In this document: positions 49,401 through 61,568 of the stretch, in pieces
Layout: every line of letters starts with the position of its first letter
Numbering within the stretch: the stretch's first letter is position 1
NCBI RefSeq assembly: GCF_027744825.2
Contig: NC_071336.1
Coordinates: 12,666,001 to 12,730,000, forward strand
DNA length: 64,000 nt
Direction: 5' to 3'
Source: Synchiropus splendidus
Lineage: Eukaryota; Chordata; Actinopteri; Syngnathiformes; Callionymidae
The notes under the pieces: generated by a model
The model's input: only the letters and a program-made list of their open reading frames with translations
Told to the model about the DNA's origin: nothing
Databases searched by the model: none
Program-made: the position numbers and the translations under genes

Positions 49401-50440
49401 CTGAAGACATAACAGAGAGAGAGAGAAATGAATGCCGCATGCCGGATTATCAAAACTTACAAGGAGGAATAGAAAGCATTACAGAAGCGGGGTTAAGAGA
49501 GACAGTACTTTTTGAGTATTTGCAGCAGATAACTGATGTACCAGCACAATACTGTGTTGATAATACTTGGGCTGATGAGGCTTCATGAAACCAAAATTCA
49601 GTGCTCAGTAGGTGGCGCTCTTGGTTTAACAATGATGTGAGGTTTCACTGAAATGGTTGTTCAAATCCACAGATTTTCGAGCAGAGTGCCATCTATTGAC
49701 AACACTTATGATAGGGGAATGCATATTAATCATTACTGAGGTAATAACGTGTGTATTTACTGGTAATAGACGGGGTGTTTAGAGCAAACTTTGGTGACCA
49801 TTCCAAGGCTATTATAGTCAGGCTTAACAGGGCCTGAATCTGTGCTGCATAATGATTAAATACTGGCTAATGTGCCGCTAATACATGTTTGAATATATGG
49901 ATAAAGTAGTATATTTATGGTAATACATTTCTCCCCAATCTCAAGCTCAACCATTTTAATGATCACAGATTCATTAGGCCACAGTTCCCTTCAGTGAAAA
50001 TGTAATTTGCAGGAGCTTATGGTTGTCCGCAGGGATGTTGGACCACAATGTATTGCACTTACTGGCTTGAGCATACTGGTCTGAAACAACATGTGCACAG
50101 GGAAACAATTTCTCAGCTGAACAAAAATACATTTCTGACCAATCACTGAGAACGAGAGTATTAAAAATAGCTCTGCTCCATTGCTGGCAACGTTCCATTG
50201 AAGTTGTCCAGGACATTTTTCTGTGATACATCTGTGAATGGTTTGATCTCAAGAGAACGGGGAAAGGATGGACGGACATCTTAATAGGATTGTTATGACA
50301 ACCATAAAAACCAGAGATTAACGGTGAAAAACAGGGCGGAGCACCAAGTTTAGTCTAAACAGTCTAAAAACACAGCAAAAGTCCAGGTTTATATGGATAT
50401 AAGGACTGGTGAGATTAGCAAAACAGGCTGAATCTGTTTA

Positions 50441-50472
<32 letters not shown>

Positions 50473-53400
50473 CATATATGGTACATCATCATTATAAAGT
50501 GATGCACTTTATAATATATCATTATAAAGTGCAAAAAAAATGATTAAATGACATGCATTTTCCAATACAAGTAACATCCGACTTGGGACCTGCTCAACTT
50601 ACGTCCACCCATGCTTACAAAACAAAGTTATAAAGTTTTATGTTCTCTGTATTAGTGGAATCTAAATTAAATGACTGAGACTTGGCTGGATATCATGGCA
50701 GACAAATGGCTCTGGAGTAACTCAGGGATCATTCCACCTTCGTGCAGCACTGTGAGTGTGTGTTGCACATGAACTAACTTATATCATGCATCACATCTCT
50801 GATCTACTCCAAGGCAGACTTGTCTCTGCCACCACTGGAACTGATAAGGAGGTGGGTGGGTTCATAGATGTGCTGGAGGCAGAGTCAAGCACACTGTGAT
50901 GTAACATTGTGCTTGACTCTTGTAACCTCTCATTCACCAAGATTTCAGACAGTTGAGAAATTATTAAAGGAATAACTTCAAAACAGAGCATCATCATGAT
51001 GAGAGACCTTCTGCGTCATGGAGAGGAGGACATTTGCATTGGTCAGGAAAGTCGGATCAGCAGGGAAGGTTCTCTTTAAGCTAAATAAACAATGACAATT
51101 AGATATTTTCCCAAAAACCCCAGGGAACATGTGCTGCTCAGTTTTCCCAATTCAAACATCTTCTCACATCCCCCTACATCTGCATCCTCGACAGGGTCTG
51201 TGAAGCAGCTCTGCAGGTGGTATTTTACTTGTTGCTCCCCAGAGGTACATTTTGTTCATCCGTTAAGCCTGTTTTCACACAGGCAGGGGGTAAGGTATGG
51301 GCTGAAGGCCTTTGATCATGATTGAGATCAACCTGTCTGCCAAGCCAAAGCACTTGCTGTCAAGCTGTCATGTGTGATTAGGTTAATACATTTTCAGCAA
51401 GAACCTGCAGAACTGTTTTATTTCTGTTTGTTCTCAGGGTTTGAGACAAGTTGCTTGAGACAAGTTTAAATCCCCGAGTGCAGAAAAAATGTATTATACA
51501 GCAGTGGAAAGTAACAGGGGAAGGTCAAAGCTCACTTTAACTGAATTATGTTTCCATGACATCTCATAATTTAGCACCTGCTACATTTTGCCCTTGCAAA
51601 TAACTGCAGCTTTCCGTTCAAATAATGAGCAGCGATGAAGTCGCAGTGTACCAAGGACAACAGAATGAAATTGGGGAAAATGTAAATCTGATGTATTAAA
51701 CAGCAGCATCGATGCAGGACCTGGGTCCAACATAGCACAGTTAGCTGGCTACGAAGCTTTCGCATTAAATTCCTTCTCAAGCTTTTCAAACATCTTTCAT
51801 AGTAAAAATGTAAGTAAAAATGTGTTGCTACTTTCTAAGCATATTTATAGGCATTTGGTCAAATACTTTTTTTAAAAGCAAAAGCCAATCTGGGACAAGT
51901 GTTCTCACAATGTTCATTAATCCTTTTCAAAGATTCCTGGATTCAGACAGTGATGACCGGATCACTCCCAAAACTGAATCATTAGTCCCTTGTCCCATCT
52001 CACGTTCCCTAAAAAAATGTATCGAAATCCATCCATAACTGCCAGACAAACTAATGCCGTCAAAAACATATCCGCCTCAACAAAGGCAATTAAACAATAG
52101 TGTCAAAACCCGGTCCTTTAAAACCCCAATAAGCTTATTTATCATTGTTTAGACACTGTCCCTAATCCACAGGAGCTAGCAAATGCTAGCTTAGTCTAAA
52201 CCAGGAACGAAACATGTGTCTAATTTCTGGAGTCTCCCTTTTACGTTAAGCATTTTCGCTCCACTGTTATGTTTACACAAACATGAATGGAATTCACGTT
52301 TGTATTATCACAGAAAAGTAACCTAGTGGGCTCTGAAAGTGAGGACGTTTCATACGGCCTTAGAAGCCCATCACAGTGTGTCACTTAATAGGCTTCCCCA
52401 GCCTCCAATACTCCGCGCCACTGAAGTCTTACCTATGCTAAACAGTGCAGTCCGCGCAGCAAGTTCTTTAGCGTCATCCAACAGCAAACACAGCCTGTCC
52501 GGCATGTACATGCTTTGCAGTGATGATATTATCACCTGCAGATACACAAGACATTTTCAAACGACTGAAATACATCTGACCAAAACCTCCTGAAAGGCTT
52601 CAAGACCTTTGAGGAGTAAACCTAAAAAAAGTCTATTTACTAAAGAGACTATTTACTTTAATAGATTGTCAAAAATGTAGCTCAGCTCTGAGTGACATTG
52701 TTCTGCTCAGTTCTTGTTTTTAAATATTCGGAAAAATAAAAAAAAACAGCGAAATATGTGTTTGAAATAGTTCAACTGAAATATATAAATGGAAAATCAC
52801 CTTTTATGTCAAGAAAGTAAATTTTGGTGAGAAGGATGTCAGAGGTGGATGCCATACGGTATAACTTTTGGTAACAGTATGACAATACTGAAAACACATA
52901 GTACTTATACATACTTAAAATGTCCAAATATATATAGATTTTTGTTCATTTTTTTTATATATATATATAAATATATTTGTATATATATATATATATATAA
53001 CATTTTTGGAGACTGACAACTACAATGTTTAAATTGCACAAGGTAAAAAAAAGTTTTGGTTTTTTTTGGCTCAGCACTGAAGCCTACTCAAACAACATGA
53101 AGTCAAATGTCCACTGAGTAGTAGACCTCAAATGACCACATATCCATTCAATTAGTTTAACCCACCAAATGTGTCCAACCAACCTTGTAAACCAGCAGCA
53201 TTTTTCCCTCCCGCCCTGGCGTTGAATAAAGGTAGTACTCTGGCGGCGACCATGAATTTTTGCTGCAGTAGATTTCAAGCAGGCTGACAGCCGAGTAAAT
53301 CTGACTCTGTTTCAAAGACAGAGGGCTGATTGGGGTGAGTGGCATTCCAGGATACAGAGGAGAAGTAACCAGGTTGGTTGGTTCCCAAGTGTCTGGGAAC

Positions 53401-56400
53401 AGAGAGGCATTCACATTAAAACTGACCAGAAGCAGAGCAGGTGAATTCCAGCCAGTTCATTGCCAACACTCAGGGGCTCACACTTAATTTACATTCACAT
53501 TCATGTTGCCTTCTACAACCAAACATGGTTCTATCATCAACATATTGACACTATTCCTTGAGGAACAAAAAACACCAGATACAGATGTTAAATGCCATAC
53601 GATTAGGAACCACAGAGGGACATAATCAGCTCCAGTAAACAAACCACTTGATCCACATCAATCATCTTGATAAATGGAACAAATAAGATCTGCAACGTGT
53701 TGTTAAGTGCTGACTGAGTCTGACCTATTTGCTCACTGTAATAGAAATAAATGATAGCTGCAAAAGATGGACTTTGTCCCGCAAAGCATGAAAAAATGGA
53801 CGCCCAGTTTTTCTCAACATTATCAGTGACTGTATAATGCCCTGATCGTAGTGTCATGATGGGATGTCTGACACCGATGACAGGTGGAAACTGCCGATAA
53901 GTTAAAAAAAAAGTTTAGACTATCGTTCACAAAACTATTCTCATAGCTTTAAAATCAGGGGAATTTTTTGGCATTTCTTTTGGCACAAAGCTCACTCTCC
54001 TCGTTCCTCCCGCTCTCGAGCGCCATGCAGTGAGATGCACTGGGGAGCGGTGCCAGACTAAATTGTGGACATTTAGCTTGTAGTAAGGGAAAGAATCATT
54101 ATAGAAGTGATGCCCAGGAGACTGAAAGCGTTATTGTGGAAACAGCTACTGCGTTCATCTCTGCTAACGATTATTTGACTCTGATGTTTGTTTTTCTAAA
54201 AAGTTATTTTTGTACAAATAGACGTTTACGGCATGTTTTTTACTGACCAATCTACCAGTTGTTAAGTCAGTTGTTGGCATAGTGTGTTGGGAGGTGAATG
54301 GGCTGGGGGCGGGACTTTGGACGCCCTGTTTCAAAATCCTAGCTAAAAGCCTGCTATAAAGTGTCTCACAAGTTTTGATGTCACCATTTTATGCAAAGTA
54401 AAAAGAGCAGTGTGATGTCCTCTTTGGCCGGCTGTTCTGGGTGAGATCAAATGCCTTCCACAAAGTCTCACAGGCAGGTTTAGGCTTCAGAAGAACAGGC
54501 GTGGATGACACAAACAAAGACTAGCTGGACTCCATCCACAGGAATGTAGCCGCTAACAGGGCTGGAGAGGAAGTAGCAGTGGGACCTCTGCCATAATGTT
54601 GAACTGTGAGACAGCACATTCTAGAGCTGGTAAAATACAATGACAACAATAAACTTTAGAATTGTTTGCTTGCACGACTAGAATATCTCAAAAATAGAGG
54701 GTGTATTTCATTACTGTATAATTTTATAACATAATATTTAAAAAAGACGTGAGATAATGTGTGTATAACATGTCAATGCTGGACAGAAAATGATATGAGG
54801 CCATGTTTCTATGATGATGATGATGACGAATGATTTTGGCTTTTGATTGCTGTGGTCTTTAGATTTTGCTCACCCGATATACAGTCTATTTCGGTATAAT
54901 GGTTTCTTGCAATAATTTTCTTCACTAGTTGAATGTAGTTTATAATTAGCATTATATGTTGGTATGTTTAAATTACTAGTAAAAGAGGAAGACTACAGTA
55001 TAATATTGTAATATTAATAATATATAATGTAATATTTACAACCACACTGTAAATAAAATTGCTGTCTGTCCGTTCCAGCTTCTAAATGCAGTATTGAAGT
55101 CATTAAATCAGTCAAATATGTGATGTGATTTTGGCGCTGCTGCTCATTGGTCCGCTGTGACTTGTGACTCAAATGAAATTTGAGCCACCGGTTGGACTTT
55201 GAGGCTTCACAAAACAGTGTGTGATTTTCAGAGCCCACTTGATGCGACCATCTGCCCTAAACTTAGTCATGGGCTGATGATGCTTCATGTCCTCATTTTC
55301 AGAGCTCACTAGGTGGCACTCCTGATTTTAAAATGGCCATTTAAAATGGTCGCTCAAATCCAAACATTTCAGAGCAGACAGTGCCATCTAGTGGGCACTA
55401 ACAATAGGACACTGTTCCATTCGACCGCATCAGCTACCAAGTTTGGGACCTTCAAATTTGATTAACTATATACAGAGAAAAACCATAGATCCAAATAACC
55501 TAAATTAACCTTTTCTTTCACCTGAAACATTTTTCAGTGAATCACATACAAGGTGATGTCATCCACGATGAGGCGACACTAAATGAGACTGTGCTGAAGG
55601 GGAATTTCGGCAGAAAAACCTTCAGAATGAATGCACAACGACTGCTGTGTGCACTTCATCTCTGGAAAACTTCCACCCTGATGTTTAAGCTAACTTTTGT
55701 CTCAAATATAAAAAGCAATTAATCATGATCATGAATCGAGTATCGCCCATAGTTCATTATCAGATCTCTGGAAAAAGCAGCTTGCCTCCATCGTTAAACT
55801 CTCACATTGTTGGCTCCATTTACTCCAATCCATCTCACCTCAAATGCACTCATCAGCCCACGTGCTGTTATCTAGGGTGGAAGAACGATGGCATCTCATC
55901 AATATTTCAAGTCCATTTGAGACAGACTTGACTCTAAAGCTTCTTCTCCTTCTCCAAAATGGCCCGGGGCAACGGAGGCAGTAGGTTTTTGCTTCGTCAG
56001 CAGATTTAGGCACTCCGTGTCAATATTTGAGCCACAGAATAAAAAGGGTCAGTTTTGACCCTAGACACTTTTAAACTAGAAAGTTTAACTGGAAGGCAGC
56101 TGCGATGAGAGCCAATCAACTCGCATTAGCCACACTTCAGCCTTGAACTGTAACTGCTAGTTAATATTTCATTATAAATATTATAAATAACCCTTACGTC
56201 TATTGAAGGAGATTTCTATATGATTTGTTTTGATAAAAATCTCCACACAACCCACAGTTGATTTTCTAATCAATAGGACAAACCATCGAGATGCTGACTG
56301 AAAAGCAACGAGAGAGAGCATAGCTTTTTTTTCAACTGCCAGTTCTGTTCTGTAGTGATGAAAATTGTGTAAAGCCATGTTAAATTAAAAAAGATATGAT

Positions 56401-59400
56401 AATCCAACCAAGAGAAATTATTCATACACTGTTCGAGTCCCTGAATATTCAGCTGCAGCTTAAATATATAATGTCTTGTATCAGCAAGCCCCAACCTGCC
56501 TGGATTGTGCAAGATGGTTCACTTAGATTAGATTAGTCCTCGTGTTTCTTTGTGTTATACCTTGTGTTAGACAATTTCGTAATGGGTCATGTAAGAGAAA
56601 ACAACAAATAATATACGTCTTTTGTTATGTCCTTCTCACCTGCTATAGACACACTGATGCCTGGCCTGCTTTCAGGTGAGCGTGGCCTGGGTTTGGGAGT
56701 CCATCTAACTTCATCCCCTCCATCATAGCTAGTCCGAACGCAAGAACTGAGCATTCTTCCTCGTGTCTTGTTTCCCTGGGACCCGCTGTTGTCGTTCCTC
56801 TTTCTGACTGCACTCATCTCTTTATTCCTGGCAGGTCTGGCCAGTATCACCTCCACTTTAGAGTCATCAATCAGGGCTCCATCCATGAGCTTCAATGCTG
56901 TCAGTGCGTCTTCGCGACAACCGAAGTGCACAAAGGCGGAGTTGTTGTTGTACATTTTGACTCGCTCAACAGATCCTGGTTTAAAGCGTGAAAACTCCCG
57001 ATGCAGAGTTTCTTCAGTGGTTGTCTCACTAATGTTACGCACCTGAAAGACAAAGCAAAGCATTGGCCTTCTCGTAGGTGGAGTGTTTCAATCCACTAAA
57101 ACTTAACCTGCAATTTCCCTCACGTCAACATCAAGACATTTACTTTTATATGACAGACTAAGTGACGAAAACGTGATCTACAAATAAGTCTCAACAGATA
57201 CAGTCACGTGGGAGCAAAAAAATCCCCGGTGCAACAAAGAGGTTTTCTCTAATACTCTAACACCCCACGTATTCTACTGTGTGCAATAGGAAGGTCTACA
57301 AAATATTTGATCATGTGATGGTGTATTTATTTATTTTTGTTGTGTTTTGAACACAATCTCTGTTATTTGTTGACTTTAATACCAACAATGTTGAGAACTG
57401 ACAAATCCAAACTGTGAGGATAAATAAACAAAAAAAAAGAATATTTGTTTGTGTCTGTATAATGCAGCCAATCTGTGGCCACAATCAGGTGTCAATCTGT
57501 GGACTATTGGCAAATTCTCAATGCAGCAGGTTCAGGCTTTCCTTTGTTCCACTGACAGCATCTATGGGAACACTGCTGAGCTTACAGCCTGGCACCCAGG
57601 TTATGCTGCAACCATACTCTATTTCGTATATGTCACTGCTCAGGCCGCCGAGTAATGACGTTTCAATCCCCTATATGCAATGCATATGGCAGAATCGACA
57701 ATAAATCTAACTTACCTATTCTCCTCTGGCTATATATTAACCTCACAGCATATTTACTGTGTTCATTATTATTATTGGTAGTAGTAGTAGTTTTGAAACC
57801 TGACAGACCCAGTTGTTTTTCATTGACCTACAGCATGAACGAGCCACTCTACTTTGAAAACAACGCAAGGGAAAAAAAAAACAGCGTTTCATCTTCAGTG
57901 AAGTGAAACTCACTCTTTGGATGGTCAGAAGGTTAACAACAGGGTTTTATATCAACCTGCTTCCTCTCATCCAGCAAAGCTTTGCACAGAAAAAGAACTG
58001 AGGGTAAAATTTGGGTAACCAATAGTGACCCCAGCGTCACCCACTCCCCTCTAGAGGGACCAGAAAAAGACTACTCCCTGTTTTTAGCTGCATGTCACCT
58101 GCTGTATAAAAAATAGAGATCAAGTTGAATTCCTTTGAGCAAATACGTTTAATGTCAATAAACAAGGTATTACAACAAGTCTGTGTGTTTGATGTATGAG
58201 CAGATTGCATTATCATTGTATGAACATGGAAGAGTAGGTGAATTTTTGGGATTTATCAAGGAACTTCTGAAAACTGACACGATAATAGTTGAGAATAATC
58301 TCTTTTAAAAGTGTCTCAAGAACTTTAGTTCTGATGGATTAGGGGATGAACGATCCCTTCATTTATAAACCATGACGTTTAAACATAAAAAGCAGAAAGA
58401 ATGAGTGTGAAAACTTACATATAGAACTTTGATCAGTTGCATGGCCTCCTTGTCCACAGACTTCCCAGGCTTGGCCCAGTTCACCTGGATCGTGTTCCCC
58501 CACAACTGGAAGGTTCCTGTGAAATCCAGATTTGAAGCATGACTGCAATGACTTCATAAACAGCTAGGTCAGCAAATTAAGCTTGACAAAAGTTTGATGT
58601 CGGAGTCAGCAAGGTTCAGCAATGGTAAACTTTTCAACAGTGGGGGACTATTTCACAGATCAAATTGGACCGGATGCTCTTACCAACTCACTAATGTGTG
58701 ATGTGTCACAGTTTGTGTTGCATGTGTGAGCCTGCCACCCTGTTTATGTGTTTCCACACATTTGCGTCAGTGTTCGCTTCAATCAGGTGGGTTAGTTCTG
58801 GCTGTCAGATGACGCATGACTGTCTATGCAAATGAATACACAGCATGGAAATATCATCATATGCAATTGGTCAATACATTGTCCCTGACTTATTTTGAAA
58901 TATAGGAGACCAACACTGCTTCAGCTTTGAGGAGGATGTAATGTACAAATGTATTGAATACATATTTCATGTATTTTCTCAGGTATTCAGACTAAGGGCT
59001 TAGATAAGGACAGGACTGTCATTACACATCATTTATTTCACCTACATAGCTTCATAGCTCACCACGCTAAGTATAATACAATGAACTATTTGGAACATCA
59101 TCATTTCCAGCAAGTAGTTACTCCTGGAACCAAATGGACTATTAGCCAGTGAAATGGCTCCACCTGCTGGATGGACATGTAAGTACATAACTTCAGGCTC
59201 GTGCTTTTCTGCTTTACTTCTTTTGCTTTGTATTCTTTTGTCTTTATTGTTATTATTATTATTATTATTACAGCTACTTTCAGAACAGTCAGAAATAATG
59301 AGCAATAATAAGCATAAGAATATTTATTGAATATCACAGGCTAAAAGATCTTGGTCCCAGTTTATTTTTTAATCCTAGAAACTCCATAACATATTAGCTG

Positions 59401-61568
59401 GTACCTTATTAAAATTAATTTGGTCTTTCATACTGACATACCTGGAATAAGTTTCCTCCGAGCCATGGCTGCTGCTTTGTGAGATTCATACTCAACAAAT
59501 GCAAAATGGCGGTTCCTGCCCTTCTCGTCATAACCAGGAGGAGTAATGACATCGACCACACCGTCAGTCAACTGGGTAAAACACACAAAGAGCAGTCATA
59601 AACAACATTAAAGTGCAGTCTCTCACATTAATGTTGCCGATGAAAACGACACAACAGATCACATAAAACCTCAGTCTAAGTAAAAAAGGGGTTTTTTTCA
59701 CATCATGTCTCCAGATGAAAAATAATAACAACAGTAATAATGATTTGCGTAATACCTTTTTCATCTCCTCCAGTATTTCTTCCTTCGTCTTTTCCTTAGG
59801 GATGGAGCCAATGAAGAGCCTGCAGTTATCCAGACTCAAACACACTCCAATGCATTTCCCTTGACGGATTTCGTAGTTGTCAAACATCACAATTGCCCTC
59901 TGAGCTGCATCCCTGGGGAACATTGATATTTATTTTTATCAATGGTTCAGTTTCTTCTCATTTAAGATAAGTACATGAGTCACAGGGGTGAAGCTTGACC
60001 ATTCTACGGGTGGTTTAACAGTGTAAGCAGTTCTTTCTTTTTTTTTCCCCCAAGGATTGCCACAGCAAGTCAATACATATAACGTGTATTGTTGAGCGCC
60101 ACAGGTTTACAACAACAGTCAATACCTTTCTGTGTACATGACGAAGCCATAGCCACGGTTCTCTCCACTGAACTGCATCATCAGTCTGAACTCGTAGATC
60201 CTACCAGCTCGCTCGAACAAAGGTACCAGTTCGTCTTCAAACATGTCTCTTGGAATTTTGCCAACAAAAACCTCACATCCCCGTGGAGGTGACGGGCCCT
60301 GCCAACCTAGAGCAACACACAAGTGTATTTTGAGACTTCACTCCAATAATGTTACACACAGCCAGATCCGGAAAAGTGCATAACTAATTCCAGAAATTTT
60401 CTGTCAATCTCAACCACTTAGACCAGTGGGTGTCAAACCGCAGTGGGTGCAGTTTTCTGTTCCAACCCATCATTGGGACGCCTTCTCACCAGTTAGGTAT
60501 CTTACACTGTAAATCTACACTGTAAATCAGATGAATGATGATTTGGTGCTGTCTGATTCAGCTGACATGTGCTTGCAGGGTTTGAACAATAACCTGATTC
60601 CACTGCAGCCCTTTGACAGATCAGTTTGACACCATTGAGCCTTACACTGTTTAAAGCGTCTCCCTCTTTTGGGGGCCAGCGAAATATTGTTTACCGCATC
60701 TGGATGCAATGATCCAGAACTTATCACACTTTTACATGGAGTGGCAATGATGACACAACTTCAGCCTAAGTAACAGATCACATCAAACCCTGGTGATAGT
60801 TTCTTAGAGGCCAAGTTGGAGGTCAAAGACACGTACCAGGTGGGGGTCCCCCATACTTCCTCTGTCCGTTGTCTTGCATGATGTTGTATCCCGTCCTCTC
60901 CATGAGATCGAGAAGGGCCAACTCTTTTGAGCGAGACTGGCTTTCACCCGATGAATTCTCATTCACGTCGCTATTGGGCACGCAGCTTTCGACTGGAAAG
61001 CAACAAATATTGCCAAAAATAGTGCGTTTAATGTACAAACAGCATTGCCCTCAATTCAACAAACCATTGCCCTCAGTTTACTCAACCCATGTCATTGTGA
61101 ATTTCTTACCTTTCATACTACCTCAAAGGGCTTCTGACCACAGCATTTAATCACTACTGCACATGAAATGCGAGAAGACAATTGTGTCGACACGGTGTTA
61201 TTTAACGTTTATAAAGCGAAAGATGAAAGGGTGACGAAACCTTTGTGACGTATCAGAGGACGGAATACGTCTCAAAGTCGCCTTCAAAGTGAAGTGCACC
61301 AACAGAAAAACGTCAAACCGATGTTCGTTGAGTTTGATGAGTCTTATATTTACGGCATGAAAGTTCGACGTTTTGATATTTTATCCTCTGAAACGAACCG
61401 GTCCAAATAGCATTAAATAGTACATTGTATTCAAATGCTAACGTAGCTATTTTAGCGGCTAGCATCGTTAGCTTGGGCAACATATGCCGTTTTTATTTTG
61501 CCAAACGGTTGACAGGAACAAAATGTTTCGTAAATCAAGCTTGATTTGAACCTACCAGTTTCCTCCAT
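49189..61568 (-). CDS. rbm46: RNA-binding motif protein 46 (complete gene, ten coding exons)
   Basis: Minus-strand exons: 61556-61568, 60837-60992, 60126-60306, 59756-59912, 59442-59571, 58419-58516, 56640-57042, 53184-53392, 52433-52535, 49189-49400. They total 1662 nt (553 codons plus stop; human RBM46 is about 533), all with GT/AG introns and matching phases. Domains: RRM1 about residues 67-145 (RNP2 'VFVGKI', RNP1 'RGYGFVMY'), RRM2 about 147-225 ('LFIGSI', 'NRHFAFVEY'), RRM3 about 243-315 ('VLYVRNI', 'SAFVHF'), a Ser/Arg-containing linker, and a DND1-type dsRBD about 408-480 ('[10 protein letters not shown]', '[17 protein letters not shown]'). Family knowledge: germ-cell RNA-binding protein that binds mRNA 3' UTRs, needed for meiotic entry and progression in mouse. 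RBM47 and A1CF are relatives, but the dsRBD text and the lrat neighbour favour RBM46. Confidence 0.9.
49569..49701. repeat. Foldback MITE, copy 6 (rbm46 intron 9)
   Basis: Contains 'gggctgatgaggcttcatga', 'gtaggtggcgctcttggttt' and the inverted inner box 'gcagagtgccatctattg'; the right terminus is lost. It is about 170 bases upstream of the last rbm46 exon. Confidence 0.7.
50440..50472. repeat. (AC)n(AT)n microsatellite in rbm46 intron 9
   Basis: An AC run continuing directly into an AT run. Confidence 0.9.
52322..52374. repeat. Foldback MITE, copy 7 (right end only; rbm46 intron 9)
   Basis: Contains 'ctagtgggctctgaaagtga' and 'gaagcccatcac', the right-hand terminus of the family. It lies about 60 bases 3' of the exon 9 donor. 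Confidence 0.6.
52433..52535 (-). CDS. rbm46: rbm46 coding exon 9 (dsRBD, second half)
   Basis: Acceptor TATCTGCAG, donor GTAAGA, phases 0 to 1. It encodes '[20 protein letters not shown]' and '[14 protein letters not shown]', aligned with the final helix of the dsRBD ('MPDKLC..LEDAKELAAQ' in the mammalian protein). Confidence 0.9.
52921..53002. repeat. AT-dinucleotide tracts in rbm46 intron 8
   Basis: Several runs of (TA)n with a T-run, about 180-260 bases 3' of the exon 8 donor. Confidence 0.85.
53184..53392 (-). CDS. rbm46: rbm46 coding exon 8 (dsRBD, first half)
   Basis: Acceptor TGTTCCCAG, donor GTTGGT (weak but in phase), phases 1 to 0. It encodes '[18 protein letters not shown]' and '[20 protein letters not shown]' followed by 'LLVYK', closely matching the DND1-type dsRBD region of mammalian RBM46. 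Confidence 0.9.
55199..55432. repeat. Foldback MITE, copy 8, tandem with a partial copy (rbm46 intron 7)
   Basis: A partial left end at 55199-55256 is followed by a fuller copy at 55268-55432 with 'catgggctgatgatgcttca', 'cattttcagagctcactagg' and the inverted inner box 'cagtgccatctagtgggc'. Confidence 0.7.
56640..57042 (-). CDS. rbm46: rbm46 coding exon 7 (RRM3 and linker)
   Basis: Acceptor TCTTTCAG, donor GTGAGA, phases 0 to 1. It encodes RRM3 ('[17 protein letters not shown]', '[11 protein letters not shown]', '[13 protein letters not shown]', '[13 protein letters not shown]') and then a hydrophilic linker with '[12 protein letters not shown]'. The RNP1 strand reads '[11 protein letters not shown]', where mammalian RBM46 has a shorter, more basic segment. 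Confidence 0.95.
58419..58516 (-). CDS. rbm46: rbm46 coding exon 6 (end of RRM2)
   Basis: Acceptor TTTCACAG, donor GTAAGT, phases 1 to 0. It encodes '[20 protein letters not shown]' and ends 'MQLIKVLY', splitting the RRM3 RNP2 motif across the next junction. Confidence 0.95.
59241..59272. repeat. (TTA)n microsatellite in rbm46 intron 5
   Basis: Eight or so trinucleotide units, within the intron between coding exons 5 and 6. Confidence 0.85.
59442..59571 (-). CDS. rbm46: rbm46 coding exon 5 (RRM2)
   Basis: Acceptor TTACCCAG, donor GTATGT, phases 0 to 1. It encodes '[16 protein letters not shown]' and the RNP1 '[20 protein letters not shown]' followed by 'KLIPG'. The usual RNP1 Gly (NRGFAF) is His here. 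Confidence 0.95.
59756..59912 (-). CDS. rbm46: rbm46 coding exon 4 (end of RRM1, start of RRM2)
   Basis: Acceptor TTCCCCAG, donor GTATTA, phases 2 to 0. It encodes '[20 protein letters not shown]' and the RRM2 RNP2 '[12 protein letters not shown]', ending 'EEILEEMKK'. The match to vertebrate RBM46 is close. Confidence 0.95.
60126..60306 (-). CDS. rbm46: rbm46 coding exon 3 (RRM1)
   Basis: Acceptor GCTCTAG, donor GTATTG, phases 1 to 2. It encodes the RRM1 core with RNP2 'VFVGKI' and RNP1 'NRGYGFVMY', and the conserved '[20 protein letters not shown]' between them. Confidence 0.95.
60424..60637. repeat. hAT-like repeat in rbm46 intron 2
   Basis: Begins 'cagtgggtgtcaaac' and ends 'gtttgacaccattg', inverted ends. 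The interior has 'ttctgttccaaccca', found in abundant fish repeats. The flanks (ACTTAGAC, AGCCTTAC) do not form a clear 8-bp duplication. Confidence 0.65.
60837..60992 (-). CDS. rbm46: rbm46 coding exon 2 (N-terminal segment)
   Basis: Acceptor TTTCCAG, donor GTACGT. It encodes a Ser/Glu-rich start and the family-typical '[20 protein letters not shown]' block before 'GGPPPG', shared by RBM46, RBM47 and A1CF. Confidence 0.9.
61556..61568 (-). CDS. rbm46: rbm46 coding exon 1 (start codon)
   Basis: Only 13 coding bases: ATG GAG GAA ACT G, then the donor GTAGGT. The ATG sits in a good Kozak context (GCCATGG). It ends in phase 1 and joins exon 2 to give M-E-E-T-V-E-S. The 5' UTR boundary cannot be read from sequence. 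Confidence 0.75.

Noticed and set aside
49012..49404. 130-codon plus-strand frame over the last rbm46 exon
   Set aside because: Antisense of a GC- and proline-rich coding exon whose minus-strand phase fits the gene model.
50791..50997. Possible extra rbm46 exon with a Ser/Pro-rich frame
   Set aside because: No acceptor gives an open frame in the required phase, and exon 10 at 49189-49400 already fits.
60424..60637. 8-bp target duplication around the intron 2 repeat
   Set aside because: ACTTAGAC and AGCCTTAC do not align well enough to call.
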